A stretch of 64,000 nt of DNA, taken from an uncultured Sphingomonas sp. GTDB taxonomy: Bacteria; Pseudomonadota; Alphaproteobacteria; Sphingomonadales; Sphingomonadaceae. The first letter of the stretch is position 1, and each line of letters begins with the position of its first letter. The notes under the pieces are model-generated. The model ran no database searches. It had not been told where the DNA came from and saw only the letters and a list, made by a program, of their open reading frames with translations. The position numbers and the translations under genes are program-made. The DNA is taken from NCBI RefSeq assembly GCF_913777625.1, contig NZ_CAJYTI010000039.1:62001-126000 (forward strand), read 5' to 3'. Below are positions 52,610 to 62,664 of this stretch, piece after piece.

Positions 52610-54250
52610 ATGAAACTGCTTGCCCCCTTCGCCGCCGCCCTTGCGCTGGCTGCCACCCCCGCTCTCGCCCAGCAGAGCGCGCCCGCGCCAGCCCTGCCGG
52701 CAACGCCGCCCAAGCTGGTGGTGGTGATTTCGGTCGACCAGTTCTCGGCCGATCTGTTCGCCGAATATCGCAGCCAGTTCACCAGCGGCTTTGCCCGGCT
52801 GATGACCGGGGCGGTGTTCCCGGCCGGCTATCAGAGCCATGCCGCGACCGAGACCTGCCCGGGCCACTCGACGATCCTCACCGGCGACCATCCGTCGCGC
52901 ACCGGCATCATCGCCAATGACTGGACCGATTTCGCCGCGCCGCGCGCCGACAAGCGCGTCTATTGCGCCGAGGACGAGAGCGTCCCCGGCACAAATTCGG
53001 ACCACTATACCGTCTCCGACAAGCATCTGAAGGTGCCGACGCTCGGCGAGTGGATGAAGGCCGCCGATCCCCAGTCGCGCGTCGTCTCGGTCGCGGGCAA
53101 GGACCGCGCGGCGGTGATGATGGGCGGCCACAAGGTCGACGAGCTCTGGTGGTGGGACGGCAAGGCGTTCGTGTCGTACGCCGGCCGCACCGCCCCCGAG
53201 GCGGTGACCAGGATCAACGCCGCGACCACTGCGCGCATCGCCGAGGCGCAGCCCGCGCTCGACCTGCCGGGCTTCTGCAAGGCTCGCAGCCGCGCCATCC
53301 CGGTGAGCGCCACCCGCACCGTCGGCGACGGCCGCTTCGCGCGTGCCGCCGGCGATTCCAAGGCCTTCCGCATCTCGCCCGAGTTCGACGATGCGGTGCT
53401 GGCGCTCGGCGCCAAGCTCGCCACCGACATGAAGCTCGGCCAGCAGGGCCATACCGACCTGCTGATCCTCGGGGCATCGGCGACGGATTATGTCGGCCAC
53501 ACCTATGGCACCGAGGGCAGCGAGATGTGCCTGCAGCTCTTCTCGCTCGACCAGACGCTGGGCCGGCTGTTCGACGCGCTGGATCGGACGGGCGTCGACT
53601 ATCAGGTGGTGCTGACCGCCGACCATGGCGGCCATGACCTGCCCGAGCGCCACCGCGAACATGGCGCGCCGACCGAGCAGCGCATCACCGCCGACGTGAC
53701 CACCACCAACATCAGCCGCGCGCTGGCCGGCAAGCTGGGCCTGACAGGGCAAGTGCTGGTCGGCGGGCCGAGCGGCGACGTCTATGTCTCCCCCGCCGTG
53801 CCGCAGGCGAAGCGCGCCGCGGTGCTGGCCGAGGCCGTGAAGCTCTATGCCGCCAACCCGCAGGTGCAGGCAGTGTTCACCCGCGCGCAGATCGAGGCGA
53901 CGCCGATCGTTCACACCCCGCCGGAGACCTGGACGCTGCTCGAACGCGCCCGCGCCTCGTACACGCCGGAGCGTTCGGGCGACCTGGTCGTCGCGCTCAA
54001 GCCGCGCGTCACGCCGATCCTGGATCCGGGCACGGGCAATGTCGCGACGCATGGCAGCTTCTGGGACTATGATCGCCGCGTGCCGATCCTGTTCTGGCGC
54101 AAGGGCATGACCGGCTTCGAACAGCCGCTGTCGGTCGAAACGGTCGACATCGCGCCGACGCTGGCCGCGCTGATCAAGGTGCCGGTGCCGGTCGAGATCG
54201 ACGGCCGCTGCCTCGATATCGATGCCGGCGCGGGCGACAGCTGCAAGTAA
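52610..54250 (+). CDS. Alkaline phosphatase / phosphodiesterase superfamily protein, SPAP-like
   Basis: Secreted phosphomonoesterase. The 546-residue precursor has the signal peptide MKLLAPFAAALALAATPALA. The phosphate nucleophile threonine is in HAATETCPGHSTI (about residue 82), and zinc ligands are visible in VVISVDQF, ASATDYVGHTY, TADHGGHD and NVATHGSF. This arrangement is that of the monomeric, calcium-independent alkaline phosphatase of Sphingomonas (SPAP). It probably scavenges phosphate in the periplasm. Two genes of different function follow. Confidence 0.92.
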   Translation: MKLLAPFAAALALAATPALAQQSAPAPALPATPPKLVVVISVDQFSADLFAEYRSQFTSGFARLMTGAVFPAGYQSHAATETCPGHSTILTGDHPSRTGIIANDWTDFAAPRADKRVYCAEDESVPGTNSDHYTVSDKHLKVPTLGEWMKAADPQSRVVSVAGKDRAAVMMGGHKVDELWWWDGKAFVSYAGRTAPEAVTRINAATTARIAEAQPALDLPGFCKARSRAIPVSATRTVGDGRFARAAGDSKAFRISPEFDDAVLALGAKLATDMKLGQQGHTDLLILGASATDYVGHTYGTEGSEMCLQLFSLDQTLGRLFDALDRTGVDYQVVLTADHGGHDLPERHREHGAPTEQRITADVTTTNISRALAGKLGLTGQVLVGGPSGDVYVSPAVPQAKRAAVLAEAVKLYAANPQVQAVFTRAQIEATPIVHTPPETWTLLERARASYTPERSGDLVVALKPRVTPILDPGTGNVATHGSFWDYDRRVPILFWRKGMTGFEQPLSVETVDIAPTLAALIKVPVPVEIDGRCLDIDAGAGDSCK

Positions 54251-54379
54251 CGACACCCATCCCCAGGGCTTCCGCACGGGAGGCCCTGGGCAGATCCCCG
54301 ATCGCCGCGCGGCGATCCGCCGGATCGCGCGTGAACCTCTGTACGCCCGCCTCGTTGAGCCATCCGATCGGAGGTTCTC

Positions 54380-55156
54380 ATGGGTGCACTGGACGGCAGC
54401 GTTGCGCTGGTAACGGGCGGGGAATCGGGGATCGGCGCGGCCTGCGCGGCGGCATTGGCAACGGCCGGAGCCGAGGTCGCCATCCTCTACCATCAGGATG
54501 CAGCAGCGGCGGAGAGCGTGTGCGCGATCGTTCGGGCTGCCGGTCGCCGCGCCATTGCCGTGCAAGCGGATGTCGGGAACGAGGCGCAGGTAGGCAGGGC
54601 CTTCGCGCAAGCCCGCGACGCGATCGGGCTGATCGATCTCCTCGTCAACTCCGCGGGCGTCAACATGCACGGCATCCCCGTCGTCGACATGGATCTCGAC
54701 CAGTGGCTGGGGACGATCCGTTCCGACCTGACCGGTGCGTTCCTTACCTCGCGGGCGTTCGTGCGCGGGCTGCGCGACGCCGGCAGACCGGGCCGCATCG
54801 TCAACATCAGCTCGATCCACGCGACCGCGGTGCGCATGGGCGGAGCCGACTATTGCGCCGCCAAGGCCGGGCTCGACAATCTCACCAGGACGATGGCGAT
54901 CGAGTGCGCGCCGCTCCAGATCGGCGTGAATGCGATTGCGCCCGGCATGATCCTGACGCCGATGAACGCCAAAGCCGAGCGTGATCCGTCCTATCGGGCC
55001 GAAGCGGAGGCGCACATCCCCTGGGGGCGCGCGGGTCGCCCCGAGGAAGTTGCGGACCTTGCGGTCTTCCTGTGTTCCAGGTCCGCCCAGTATATCACGG
55101 GCGCGATCGTGACCATCGATGGCGGGCTGGTGCTCGAACAGGCGCTGGGGGCCTGA
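54380..55156 (+). CDS. Short-chain dehydrogenase/reductase
   Basis: A 258-residue NAD(P)-dependent oxidoreductase. The nucleotide-binding motif is VTGGESGIGAACAAAL, the structural NSAG motif is LLVNSAGVNMHG, the catalytic serine is in VNISSIHAT and YxxxK reads YCAAKAG. It resembles glucose-1-dehydrogenase/3-ketoacyl reductase types; the substrate cannot be determined. It lies two bases before the GH130-like gene and so is very likely cotranscribed with it, suggesting a sugar-related substrate. GGAGG lies before the ATG. Confidence 0.9.
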   Translation: MGALDGSVALVTGGESGIGAACAAALATAGAEVAILYHQDAAAAESVCAIVRAAGRRAIAVQADVGNEAQVGRAFAQARDAIGLIDLLVNSAGVNMHGIPVVDMDLDQWLGTIRSDLTGAFLTSRAFVRGLRDAGRPGRIVNISSIHATAVRMGGADYCAAKAGLDNLTRTMAIECAPLQIGVNAIAPGMILTPMNAKAERDPSYRAEAEAHIPWGRAGRPEEVADLAVFLCSRSAQYITGAIVTIDGGLVLEQALGA

Positions 55157-55157
55157 C

Positions 55158-56063
55158 ATGGCGCAGCTCGACTTCAACGTGGAAAAGATCGAACCCGTGA
55201 TCCTCCACGGGCCGGACGCCGTGACGCAGCGGGACCTGATGAGCCCCTATGTCTGGAAGACCGGCGACCGGCATCCGTTCGCGATGATGGTCCGTGCGGT
55301 GCCGAAGATGGGGGAGGAAGGCGATACCGGCACGATCTGGTATGCCACGAGCGGGGATGGACTGACCTTCACCGCCACCGACGCGCCGGCGCTCGTGCCC
55401 GGCCCCGCCGCCGAGGATGCCGGAGGCTGCGAGGACCCCACGGTCGTCATGCTGCCGGACGGCAGCTATGTGGTCTATTATACGGGCGTGGACGCGCCGC
55501 GCGCGCACGGGGAGCTTCTCTATGCCGTCGGCCCCGGCATGGACCGGCTGCAGAAGCGCGGCGTGGCCATGGCCTCCAGCCCCTCGCAAGGAAATGTGAA
55601 GGAAGCGACGGTCGATCGGACCCGAGCGGGTGCCTGGCGGCTGTTCTACGAATATGCCGCGCACGACGCGTCGCTGATCGGCCTCGCCACCGCCCCGGGT
55701 GTTGCGGGCCCGTGGCATCACGACCGCCAACCCTTTGCGCCGCGGGCCGACGCGTGGGACAATTTCCATCTCTCGACCGGACCGCTTCTGACCGACGACA
55801 AGGCGCAACCGGTGATGTTCTACAACGGCGCGACCCAGGATGCGCGCTGGCGGATCGGATGGGTCGCCTTCGATGCCGAATATACCCGCGTCACGGACCG
55901 CTGCATCGAACCGCTGATCGCGCCGCCCCCCGCCCCCAATCGCATGGATACCGACATCGCCTTCGCGGCCTCGGTGGTTCTCGATCACGGCCGGATCTGG
56001 CTCTATTTCTCGCGCGCCGATCGCGCATTGTTCCGCGCGACGATCCGCCGCTTCACCGGCTAG
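55158..56063 (+). CDS. GH130-like glycosidase/phosphorylase
   Basis: A 301-residue five-bladed beta-propeller protein beginning MAQLDFNVEKIEPVILHGPD. The catalytic-type region is GGCEDPTVVMLPDGSYVVYY, with further motifs AFAASVVLDHGRIWLYFSRAD and WDNFHLSTGPLLTDD. These resemble family GH130, whose members act on beta-mannosides by phosphorolysis or hydrolysis, but GH43/32-like proteins share the fold, so the activity is inferred. No signal peptide, so cytosolic. It overlaps no neighbour and follows the SDR gene by one base. Confidence 0.75.
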   Translation: MAQLDFNVEKIEPVILHGPDAVTQRDLMSPYVWKTGDRHPFAMMVRAVPKMGEEGDTGTIWYATSGDGLTFTATDAPALVPGPAAEDAGGCEDPTVVMLPDGSYVVYYTGVDAPRAHGELLYAVGPGMDRLQKRGVAMASSPSQGNVKEATVDRTRAGAWRLFYEYAAHDASLIGLATAPGVAGPWHHDRQPFAPRADAWDNFHLSTGPLLTDDKAQPVMFYNGATQDARWRIGWVAFDAEYTRVTDRCIEPLIAPPPAPNRMDTDIAFAASVVLDHGRIWLYFSRADRALFRATIRRFTG

Positions 56064-56150
56064 TCCGTAGGCGCGCCGCGGACCGGCAGGGGGGCTACCA
56101 CCGGCATATCTGCGCTTTGCCTAAGACCCTGCGCTCTCTATGGTGATCGC

Positions 56151-56825
56151 ATGGCTCGCATACTGGTGGTGGAAGACGATAGCGCAACTGCCGAGGCGAT
56201 CGCCCATGAACTCCACGCGCACGGGCATGCGGTTACCGTCGCAGGGACAGGCGCTGCGGCACTCGACGCGGCGCGGGACCCTGTGCCCGACGCCATGACG
56301 CTCGATCGACTGCTGCCGGACATGGACGGCCTCGCATTGCTCGCCCGGCTGCGCGAACGCGGCGTCCAGGCGCCGGTGTTGATGGTCAGCGCCCTGGGCG
56401 ACGTCGACCAGCGCATCGCCGGGCTCCGCGCCGGGGGCGACGACTATCTGATCAAGCCCTTCGCGCCGAGCGAGCTAGCCGTGCGTATCGAAGTGCTGCT
56501 CCGCCGTACCCAGCAGTCGCCCGAAACGGTGCTGCAGGTCGGCAGCATCCAGCTCGATCTCCTCCGCCGCGAAGCGCGAGTCCGCGGCACCCCGGTGCGA
56601 TTGCTCCAGATGGAATTCAAGCTGCTCGAATTCCTGATGCGCAACGCCGGCGCCACGGTCAGTCGGCGGATGCTGTTCGAGCAGGTGTGGAACTATCACT
56701 TCGATCCCGGCGCGAACCTGATCAATGTTCATGTCGCCCGGCTGCGCCGCAAGCTCGACCTGCCGGAAGGTCCCTCGGCGATCGCGACGGTGAAGGGCGA
56801 AGGCTATCGGTTCGATGCCGTCTGA
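56151..56825 (+). CDS. OmpR-family response regulator
   Basis: The 224-residue protein has an N-terminal receiver domain (MARILVVEDDSATAEAIAHE) with phospho-acceptor Asp52 in TLDRLLPDMDGL, conserved Ser80 and Lys102 (LIKPFAPSELA), then a winged-helix DNA-binding domain ending VARLRRKLD...GYRFDAV. It pairs with the kinase gene that overlaps it by 11 bases. Probably regulates the efflux operon downstream. Confidence 0.93.
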   Translation: MARILVVEDDSATAEAIAHELHAHGHAVTVAGTGAAALDAARDPVPDAMTLDRLLPDMDGLALLARLRERGVQAPVLMVSALGDVDQRIAGLRAGGDDYLIKPFAPSELAVRIEVLLRRTQQSPETVLQVGSIQLDLLRREARVRGTPVRLLQMEFKLLEFLMRNAGATVSRRMLFEQVWNYHFDPGANLINVHVARLRRKLDLPEGPSAIATVKGEGYRFDAV

Positions 56826-58170
56826 CCGGCTGCGCTGGCGCGACGTGCGCGCCACGACTCCGTTTCGGCTGACGCTGCTGCTCGGATCCGTATTCCTCGC
56901 CGCCTTGTGGGTCACGCTGGCGACCAGCTATTTCTTCACCGCGCACGAGCTCACCGCGCGCAGCGACCAGATCCTTTTCACGCGGGCGAAGAGCCTGCTC
57001 GCCTCCACACCGGCGGCGCTGCCGGAGCATGTCCGCGCCGAGATCGCCAACGCGACCCCCGGTCTCAACTATTTCGCGTTGCTGGGTCAGGACGGCGAGC
57101 AGGTCGTCGGCAACATCGCCCTCCCTGCCCCCCGCCGTATCGGCACGCCCTATGCCGTTGCCGCCGTGCCCGGCGTGCACGGGCCGCTCCGCGTCCTCGC
57201 CGTGCGCACGATGGCGGGCGAGACGATCCTGATGGGGCGGGACATCTCGCCGATCCGGGATCTACGGATCCGGCTTCTGCAGATTCTGCTGGTCAGTGGC
57301 CTCGGCGGTACTGCGATGGTGGTGGCGGCGGCGATGCTGCTCAGCATCGGACCGCTGCGGCGCGTCCGCGACCTCGAACGGGCCAGCCATGTCATCGCCG
57401 CCGGGGGCCTCAGCCACCGCATGCCCGTCGCCGGTCGCCGGGACGAGCTCGACCAGTTCGCCGTGACGGTGAATCTGATGCTCGACGAAGTGGCGCATGT
57501 CGTCGCACAGGTCAAGAACGCGACCGACGCCATTGCGCACGATCTGCGCACCCCGCTCACCCGGGTGCGCGCGACGCTGCACCGGATGCGCCAGGAGACC
57601 CAGCTGCCCGAAGCGGCGCGCGGCGTGACCGAACGGGCGATCGAGGATCTGGATGCGGTGGTGGATCGCTTCGCCGCACTGCTGCGCATCGCCGAGCTGG
57701 AGGCGAGCGGCCGCCGCGCGGGCATGGCACCCGTCGACCTCCACACGCTGTTGCGCGAACTGGGCGAGTTGTACGAGCCGCTGGCCGAAGAGCGCGGCAT
57801 CGCTCTTGCCACCGACCTGCGCGGCCAGCCGTTGGTCGTGGCGGACCGCGAACTGCTGTTCGAAGCGGTGGGCAACGTGCTCGACAACGCCATCAAGTTC
57901 ACGCGATCGCGGGTGACGCTGCGGCTCCTCGAACGCGAGGAGGGCCCGGTCATCGAGGTGATCGACGACGGCCCCGGCATCCTCGCCGAAGAGCGCGAGG
58001 CGGTGCTGCGCCGCTTCCACCGGGCCAGCGGGGCCGCCGGAGTCGAAGGGACCGGGCTGGGGCTCGCGGTAGTCAGCGCCATCGTGCATCTGCACGGGTT
58101 CAGCCTCGCGTTCGACGACGCAGCGCCCGGCCTGATCGCCCGCATCGCACTGCGCGCGCCCCAGGGGTGA
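56815..58170 (+). CDS. Sensor histidine kinase
   Basis: A 451-residue inner-membrane kinase with two membrane segments (about residues 20-40 and 155-178) and a periplasmic loop, then a HAMP region, the phospho-acceptor His242 in DAIAHDLRTPLTRVR, the N-box region LFEAVGNVLDNAIKFT and the G-boxes VIDDGPGILAEE and GTGLGLAVVSAI. It lies directly before the RND genes, so envelope stress or a drug-like inducer may be sensed. Ligand unknown. Confidence 0.92.
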   Translation: MPSDRLRWRDVRATTPFRLTLLLGSVFLAALWVTLATSYFFTAHELTARSDQILFTRAKSLLASTPAALPEHVRAEIANATPGLNYFALLGQDGEQVVGNIALPAPRRIGTPYAVAAVPGVHGPLRVLAVRTMAGETILMGRDISPIRDLRIRLLQILLVSGLGGTAMVVAAAMLLSIGPLRRVRDLERASHVIAAGGLSHRMPVAGRRDELDQFAVTVNLMLDEVAHVVAQVKNATDAIAHDLRTPLTRVRATLHRMRQETQLPEAARGVTERAIEDLDAVVDRFAALLRIAELEASGRRAGMAPVDLHTLLRELGELYEPLAEERGIALATDLRGQPLVVADRELLFEAVGNVLDNAIKFTRSRVTLRLLEREEGPVIEVIDDGPGILAEEREAVLRRFHRASGAAGVEGTGLGLAVVSAIVHLHGFSLAFDDAAPGLIARIALRAPQG

Positions 58171-58292
58171 AATTCATTTAATTCGCCATCGGCGTCGGGC
58201 GGGAGCAGATGGGCCGTCGCCGGTGCTGTGGCGTCCCTACCCACCCCCTGCGCCCAGTGCCGGCACTCGGATTCCCGTTGTGCAGGCTGCCC

Positions 58293-61200
58293 ATGCTCCA
58301 TCTCATCCGCATCGCGCTCAGCAAGCCGCTCACTTTCGTCGTCCTCGCGATCCTGATCGTGCTGGGCGGCGGCGTGGCGGCGCTGACGACACCGACCGAT
58401 ATCTTCCCCGACATCAAGATCCCGGTGATCGCCGCGGTGTGGACCTATCGTGGTCTGCCGCCCGAGGAGATGTCCGGCCGCGTCGTCTATTATTACGAGC
58501 GGCAGCTGACCTCGACGGTCAATGACATCGATCACATCGAGAGCCAGAGCCTTTCCGGCATCGGCATCGTCAAGATCTTCTTCCGCCCGAACGTCGACAT
58601 CCGCACCGCCACCGCGCAGGTGACGAGCATGAGCCAGACCGTGCTCAAGCAGATGCCACCGGGCATCACCCCGCCGCTGATCCTCAACTACAACGCCTCG
58701 ACCGTGCCGATCGTGCAGCTGGCGCTCTCGTCCAAGACGCTGTCCGAAGCCAAGATCTTCGACCTCGGTCAGAACGCGATCCGTCCGGCACTCGCCTCGG
58801 TCGGGGGCGCCGCCGTGCCCTCGCCCTATGGCGGCAAGGAGCGGCAGATCCAGATCGACATCGATCCGGCCGCGCTCCAGGCGCACCATCTCTCCGCGAC
58901 CGACGTCGGCAATGCGCTTGCGCAGCAGAACCAGATCGTGCCGGCCGGCACAACCAAGATCGGCAGCTACGAATACAACATCCGGCTGAACAACGCGCCG
59001 CAGGTGATCGACCAGCTCAACGACCTGCCGATCAAGACCGTCGACGGCGCCACCGTGCTGATGCGCGACGTCGCCCATGTCCATGACGGCTCGCCGCCCC
59101 AGCGCAACATCGTCCGTGTCGACGGCCACCGCGCCGTGCTGATGACGATCCTGAAGAGCGGCGCGGCCTCCACCATCGCCATCGTCGACGGGGTCAAGGC
59201 GCTGCTGCCCAAGCTCGCCGAGACGCTGCCGCCCGACCTGAAGGTGCTGCCGCTTTCGGATCAGTCGCTGTTCGTCAAGGCGGCGGTCAACGGCGTGGTG
59301 CGCGAAGGGGCGATCGCGGCGGCGCTGACCAGCATGATGATCCTGCTGTTCCTCGGCTCGTGGCGCTCGACGGTGATCATCGCCGCCTCGATCCCGCTGG
59401 CGGTGCTGGCGGCGGTCGCCGGCCTCGCCGCCGCCGGGCAGACGCTCAACATCATGACGCTGGGCGGTCTGGCGCTCGCCGTCGGCATCCTGGTCGACGA
59501 CGCGACGGTCACCATCGAGAACATCAACTGGCACCTCGAACAGGGCAAGACGGTGCGCGACGCGATCCTGGACGGTGCGCGGCAGATCGTGCAGCCCGCC
59601 TTCGTCTCGCTGCTGTGCATCTGCATCGCCTTCCTGCCGATGTTCTTCCTGCCGGGCGTCGCCGGCTTCCTGTTCGCGCCGATGGCCGAGGCGGTGGTGT
59701 TCGCGATGATCGCAAGCTTCGTGCTCAGCCGCACATTGGTGCCGACCATGGGCAATTTCCTGCTCCGCCAGCATGCCGGCACACACACCGCCGAGCACAT
59801 GGCCAGCCATGATTCGATGGCCGGCACACCGAAGAGCCGCAATCCGTTCCGCCGTTTCCAGCACGGGTTCGAGCAGCGCTTCGAGGGCGTTCGCCGCTAT
59901 TATCTCGCGCTGCTCGGCTTCGCGCTGGCCCGGCGCAAGGCGTTCGTGCCCGCCTTCCTGCTGGTGGTGCTCGCATCCTTCGCGCTGATCCCGATGCTGG
60001 GGCAGACCTTCTTCCCCTCGATCGACGCCGGGCAGATCAACCTCCACGTCCGCGCGCCGGTCGGCACGCGCATCGAGGAAACGGCGGCGCTGTTCGACCG
60101 GATCGAGGACCGCATCCGCGGCGTCGTGCCGCCCGACCAGCTGGTGTCGATCGTCGACAATATCGGCCTGCCGGTCAGCGGCATCAACCGCGCCTATTCG
60201 AACACCGGCGGCATCGGTCCGCAGGACGGCGACATCCTGATCACCCTGTCCAAGGAGCACAAGCCGACCGACGGCTATGTCAAGGCGCTGCGCAAGGCGC
60301 TGCCCGAGGCGTTCCCCGGCTCCACCTTCTCGTTCCTGCCGGCCGACATCATCAGCCAGATCCTGAACTTCGGCGCCCCGGCCCCGATCGACGTGCAGGT
60401 CGCCGGCCCGGACAAGAAGGCCAACGAAGCCTATGCCCATCTGCTCGCCGAGAAGATGAACCATGTCGCGGGCATCGCCGACGTGCGCGTGCAGCAGGCG
60501 AACGACTATCCCGAACTCGCCTTCGACGTGGACCGCGCCCAGGCCGATCGCGTCGGCATCACCGAGAACGACGTGACCAAGAGCCTGTCGGTGAACCTTG
60601 CCGGCAGCTTCCAGGTGGCGCCCGCCTTCTGGCTCAACCCGAAGAACGGCGTGTCCTACCCGATCGTCGTGCAGGCGCCGCAGTACCGGATCGATACCAT
60701 GTCCGACCTGCAGAACCTGCCGGTCACCGGCACGCAGGGCAACGCCCAGCTGCTCGGCGGCATCGGTACGCTCCATCGCGAGCCGAGCGCGGCGGTGGTC
60801 TCGCACTATGCGGTGCAGCCGGTGTTCGACGTCTATGCGACGACGCAGGGCCGGGACCTCGGCGCGGTCGCGGCCGGCATCCAGAAGGTGATCAAGGAGA
60901 CCCAAGGCCAGCGGCCCAAGGGCGCCACCGTCGCGCTGCGCGGCCAGGTCGAGACGATGAACACCGCCTTCTCCGGGCTGCTGTTCGGCCTCGCCGGGGC
61001 GGTGGTGCTGATCTACCTGCTGATCGTCGTCAACTTCCAGTCGTGGATCGATCCGGCGGTGATCGTCTCCGCGCTGCCCGCCGCGCTGGCAGGCATCGTC
61101 TGGATGCTGTTCGCCACCCACACGCCGCTGTCCGTGCCGGCACTCACCGGTGCGATCATGTGCATGGGCGTCGCCACCGCCAACTCGGTGCTGGTCGTCA

Positions 61201-61511
61201 GCTTCGCCCGGGAGCGGCTCGCCGCAACCGGCGACGCGCTGAAAGCGGCGATGGAGGCGGGCGCCACCCGCTTCCGCCCGGTGCTGATGACCGCGCTCGC
61301 CATGATCATCGGCATGGCGCCGATGGCGCTGGGCCTGGGCGAAGGCGGCGAGCAGAACGCGCCGCTCGGCCGCGCCGTGATCGGCGGCCTGATCTGCGCG
61401 ACCCTCGCCACGCTCATCTTCGTCCCCGTCGTGTTCAGCATCGCGCACCGCCGCGACAAGCTCCGTCACCCCTCCGACCTCGCAGCCGAGGACCTTGTTT
61501 ATGCAGAGTGA
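58293..61511 (+). CDS. RND efflux permease
   Basis: Inner-membrane proton-driven transporter. The 1072-residue protein starts MLHLIRIALSKPLTFVVLAI; the first helix is followed by TPTDIFPDIKIPVIAAVWTY, and the proton-relay motif is VGILVDDATVTIENIN in the fourth-helix region. Two large periplasmic loops alternate with helix clusters, including LGGLALAVGILVDDA and a second repeat. Long hydrophobic loop QFEQRF is a tail after the first half. An open reading frame extends upstream to 58209 without a site. The partner adaptor and channel follow in the same orientation with overlaps, in the order permease, adaptor, channel. Confidence 0.93.
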   Translation: MLHLIRIALSKPLTFVVLAILIVLGGGVAALTTPTDIFPDIKIPVIAAVWTYRGLPPEEMSGRVVYYYERQLTSTVNDIDHIESQSLSGIGIVKIFFRPNVDIRTATAQVTSMSQTVLKQMPPGITPPLILNYNASTVPIVQLALSSKTLSEAKIFDLGQNAIRPALASVGGAAVPSPYGGKERQIQIDIDPAALQAHHLSATDVGNALAQQNQIVPAGTTKIGSYEYNIRLNNAPQVIDQLNDLPIKTVDGATVLMRDVAHVHDGSPPQRNIVRVDGHRAVLMTILKSGAASTIAIVDGVKALLPKLAETLPPDLKVLPLSDQSLFVKAAVNGVVREGAIAAALTSMMILLFLGSWRSTVIIAASIPLAVLAAVAGLAAAGQTLNIMTLGGLALAVGILVDDATVTIENINWHLEQGKTVRDAILDGARQIVQPAFVSLLCICIAFLPMFFLPGVAGFLFAPMAEAVVFAMIASFVLSRTLVPTMGNFLLRQHAGTHTAEHMASHDSMAGTPKSRNPFRRFQHGFEQRFEGVRRYYLALLGFALARRKAFVPAFLLVVLASFALIPMLGQTFFPSIDAGQINLHVRAPVGTRIEETAALFDRIEDRIRGVVPPDQLVSIVDNIGLPVSGINRAYSNTGGIGPQDGDILITLSKEHKPTDGYVKALRKALPEAFPGSTFSFLPADIISQILNFGAPAPIDVQVAGPDKKANEAYAHLLAEKMNHVAGIADVRVQQANDYPELAFDVDRAQADRVGITENDVTKSLSVNLAGSFQVAPAFWLNPKNGVSYPIVVQAPQYRIDTMSDLQNLPVTGTQGNAQLLGGIGTLHREPSAAVVSHYAVQPVFDVYATTQGRDLGAVAAGIQKVIKETQGQRPKGATVALRGQVETMNTAFSGLLFGLAGAVVLIYLLIVVNFQSWIDPAVIVSALPAALAGIVWMLFATHTPLSVPALTGAIMCMGVATANSVLVVSFARERLAATGDALKAAMEAGATRFRPVLMTALAMIIGMAPMALGLGEGGEQNAPLGRAVIGGLICATLATLIFVPVVFSIAHRRDKLRHPSDLAAEDLVYAE

Positions 61512-62664
61512 AGCCCCCCTCTCCCCCCAGACCCACGCCCCGCGCGGATTGAAGACGGCCGGGATCGCCGCCGTGGTGATCGCCGGTGCGGTGATCGCGC
61601 TCGGCACGATGCGCCGCGCCGATGATGCCGGCGCCGCCCAGCACTGGTCCGACGCCCGCTCGATCCCCGTCGTCCACCTGGTGCCGGTCCAGGCCGCTGC
61701 GGCCAGCGGATCGCTGAGCCTCCCCGGCACCATGGAGGCGTGGGATGCCGCCAAGCTCTATGCCCGCGTCGGCGGCTATGTCCGCGGCTGGGACAAGGAT
61801 ATCGGCGCCACCGTCGCGGCCGGCACTCCCCTCGCGCAGATCGACACGCCCGAACTCGACCAGCAGATCGGCCAGGCGCGCGCCGACCTCGCCAGCGCCG
61901 TTGCGAATGCCGGCCTCGCCAGGAGCACGGCCGCGCGCTGGAACGACCTGCTCACCACCCATTCGGTCTCGCAGCAGGAGGCCGACGAGAAGAACGGCGA
62001 GCTGGCGGTGCGCAACGCGGCGGTGAACGCCGCCCGCGCCAATCTCGGCCGCCTGCTCGCGATGAAGGGCTTCGCCACGGTCCGCGCGCCCTTTGCCGGC
62101 GTGGTGACGCAGCGCGCCGCCGATATCGGCGATCTCGTGGGTCCCAGCAGCGGCAACCAGCAGCCGCTCTTCTCGGTCGCCGATGTGCGCAAGATCCGCA
62201 TCTATGTCAGCGTCCCGCAGGTCTATTCCTCGGCGATCCACCCCGGCCTCGCGGCGACGCTCAGCGTCCCCGACTATCCGGGCCGCAGCTTCACCGCACA
62301 GGTGGTCGGCGCGTCCGGCGCGATCAGCCAGCAGAGCGGTGCCTTCCAGGTGCAGCTCGTCACCGACAATCCCGGCGCGCTGCTCAAGCCCGGCGGCTAT
62401 GCCAAGGTCGGATTCAACGTCGCCGGGCAAGCGGGCACGGTGCAGGTCCCGTCGAGTGCGCTGGTGTTCCGTGCCCAGGGCGCCCGTGTCGCGCTGGTCA
62501 GCCCGGACGGGCATGTCCACCTGCAAGCGATCACCATCGGCCGCGATCTCGGACCGACGGTGGAAGTGCTGGGCGGCCTCAAGCCCGGCGACCGCGTCAT
62601 CGACAATCCGCCGGACTCGGTGAGCGACGGCGAACTGGTACGGGTGCAGCAGAGCCATGCGTAA
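61501..62664 (+). CDS. RND efflux periplasmic adaptor (MFP)
   Basis: Membrane-fusion protein linking the permease to the outer-membrane channel. The 387-residue protein starts MQSEAPLSPQTHAPRGLKTA, with an N-terminal membrane anchor (AGIAAVVIAGAVIALGT), a lipoyl/hairpin domain (LYARVGGYVRGWDKDIGATV) and coiled coil (DLASAVANAGLARSTAARWN). The ATG at 61501 overlaps the permease stop by 11 bases, indicating coupled translation, and its end overlaps the channel gene by eight bases. Confidence 0.92.
   Translation: MQSEAPLSPQTHAPRGLKTAGIAAVVIAGAVIALGTMRRADDAGAAQHWSDARSIPVVHLVPVQAAAASGSLSLPGTMEAWDAAKLYARVGGYVRGWDKDIGATVAAGTPLAQIDTPELDQQIGQARADLASAVANAGLARSTAARWNDLLTTHSVSQQEADEKNGELAVRNAAVNAARANLGRLLAMKGFATVRAPFAGVVTQRAADIGDLVGPSSGNQQPLFSVADVRKIRIYVSVPQVYSSAIHPGLAATLSVPDYPGRSFTAQVVGASGAISQQSGAFQVQLVTDNPGALLKPGGYAKVGFNVAGQAGTVQVPSSALVFRAQGARVALVSPDGHVHLQAITIGRDLGPTVEVLGGLKPGDRVIDNPPDSVSDGELVRVQQSHA

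Noticed and set aside
57150..61754. A 1534-codon minus-strand reading frame
   Set aside because: Antisense to the histidine kinase, RND permease and adaptor, all with clear motifs; its composition is Arg/Gly/Asp/His-rich without domains.
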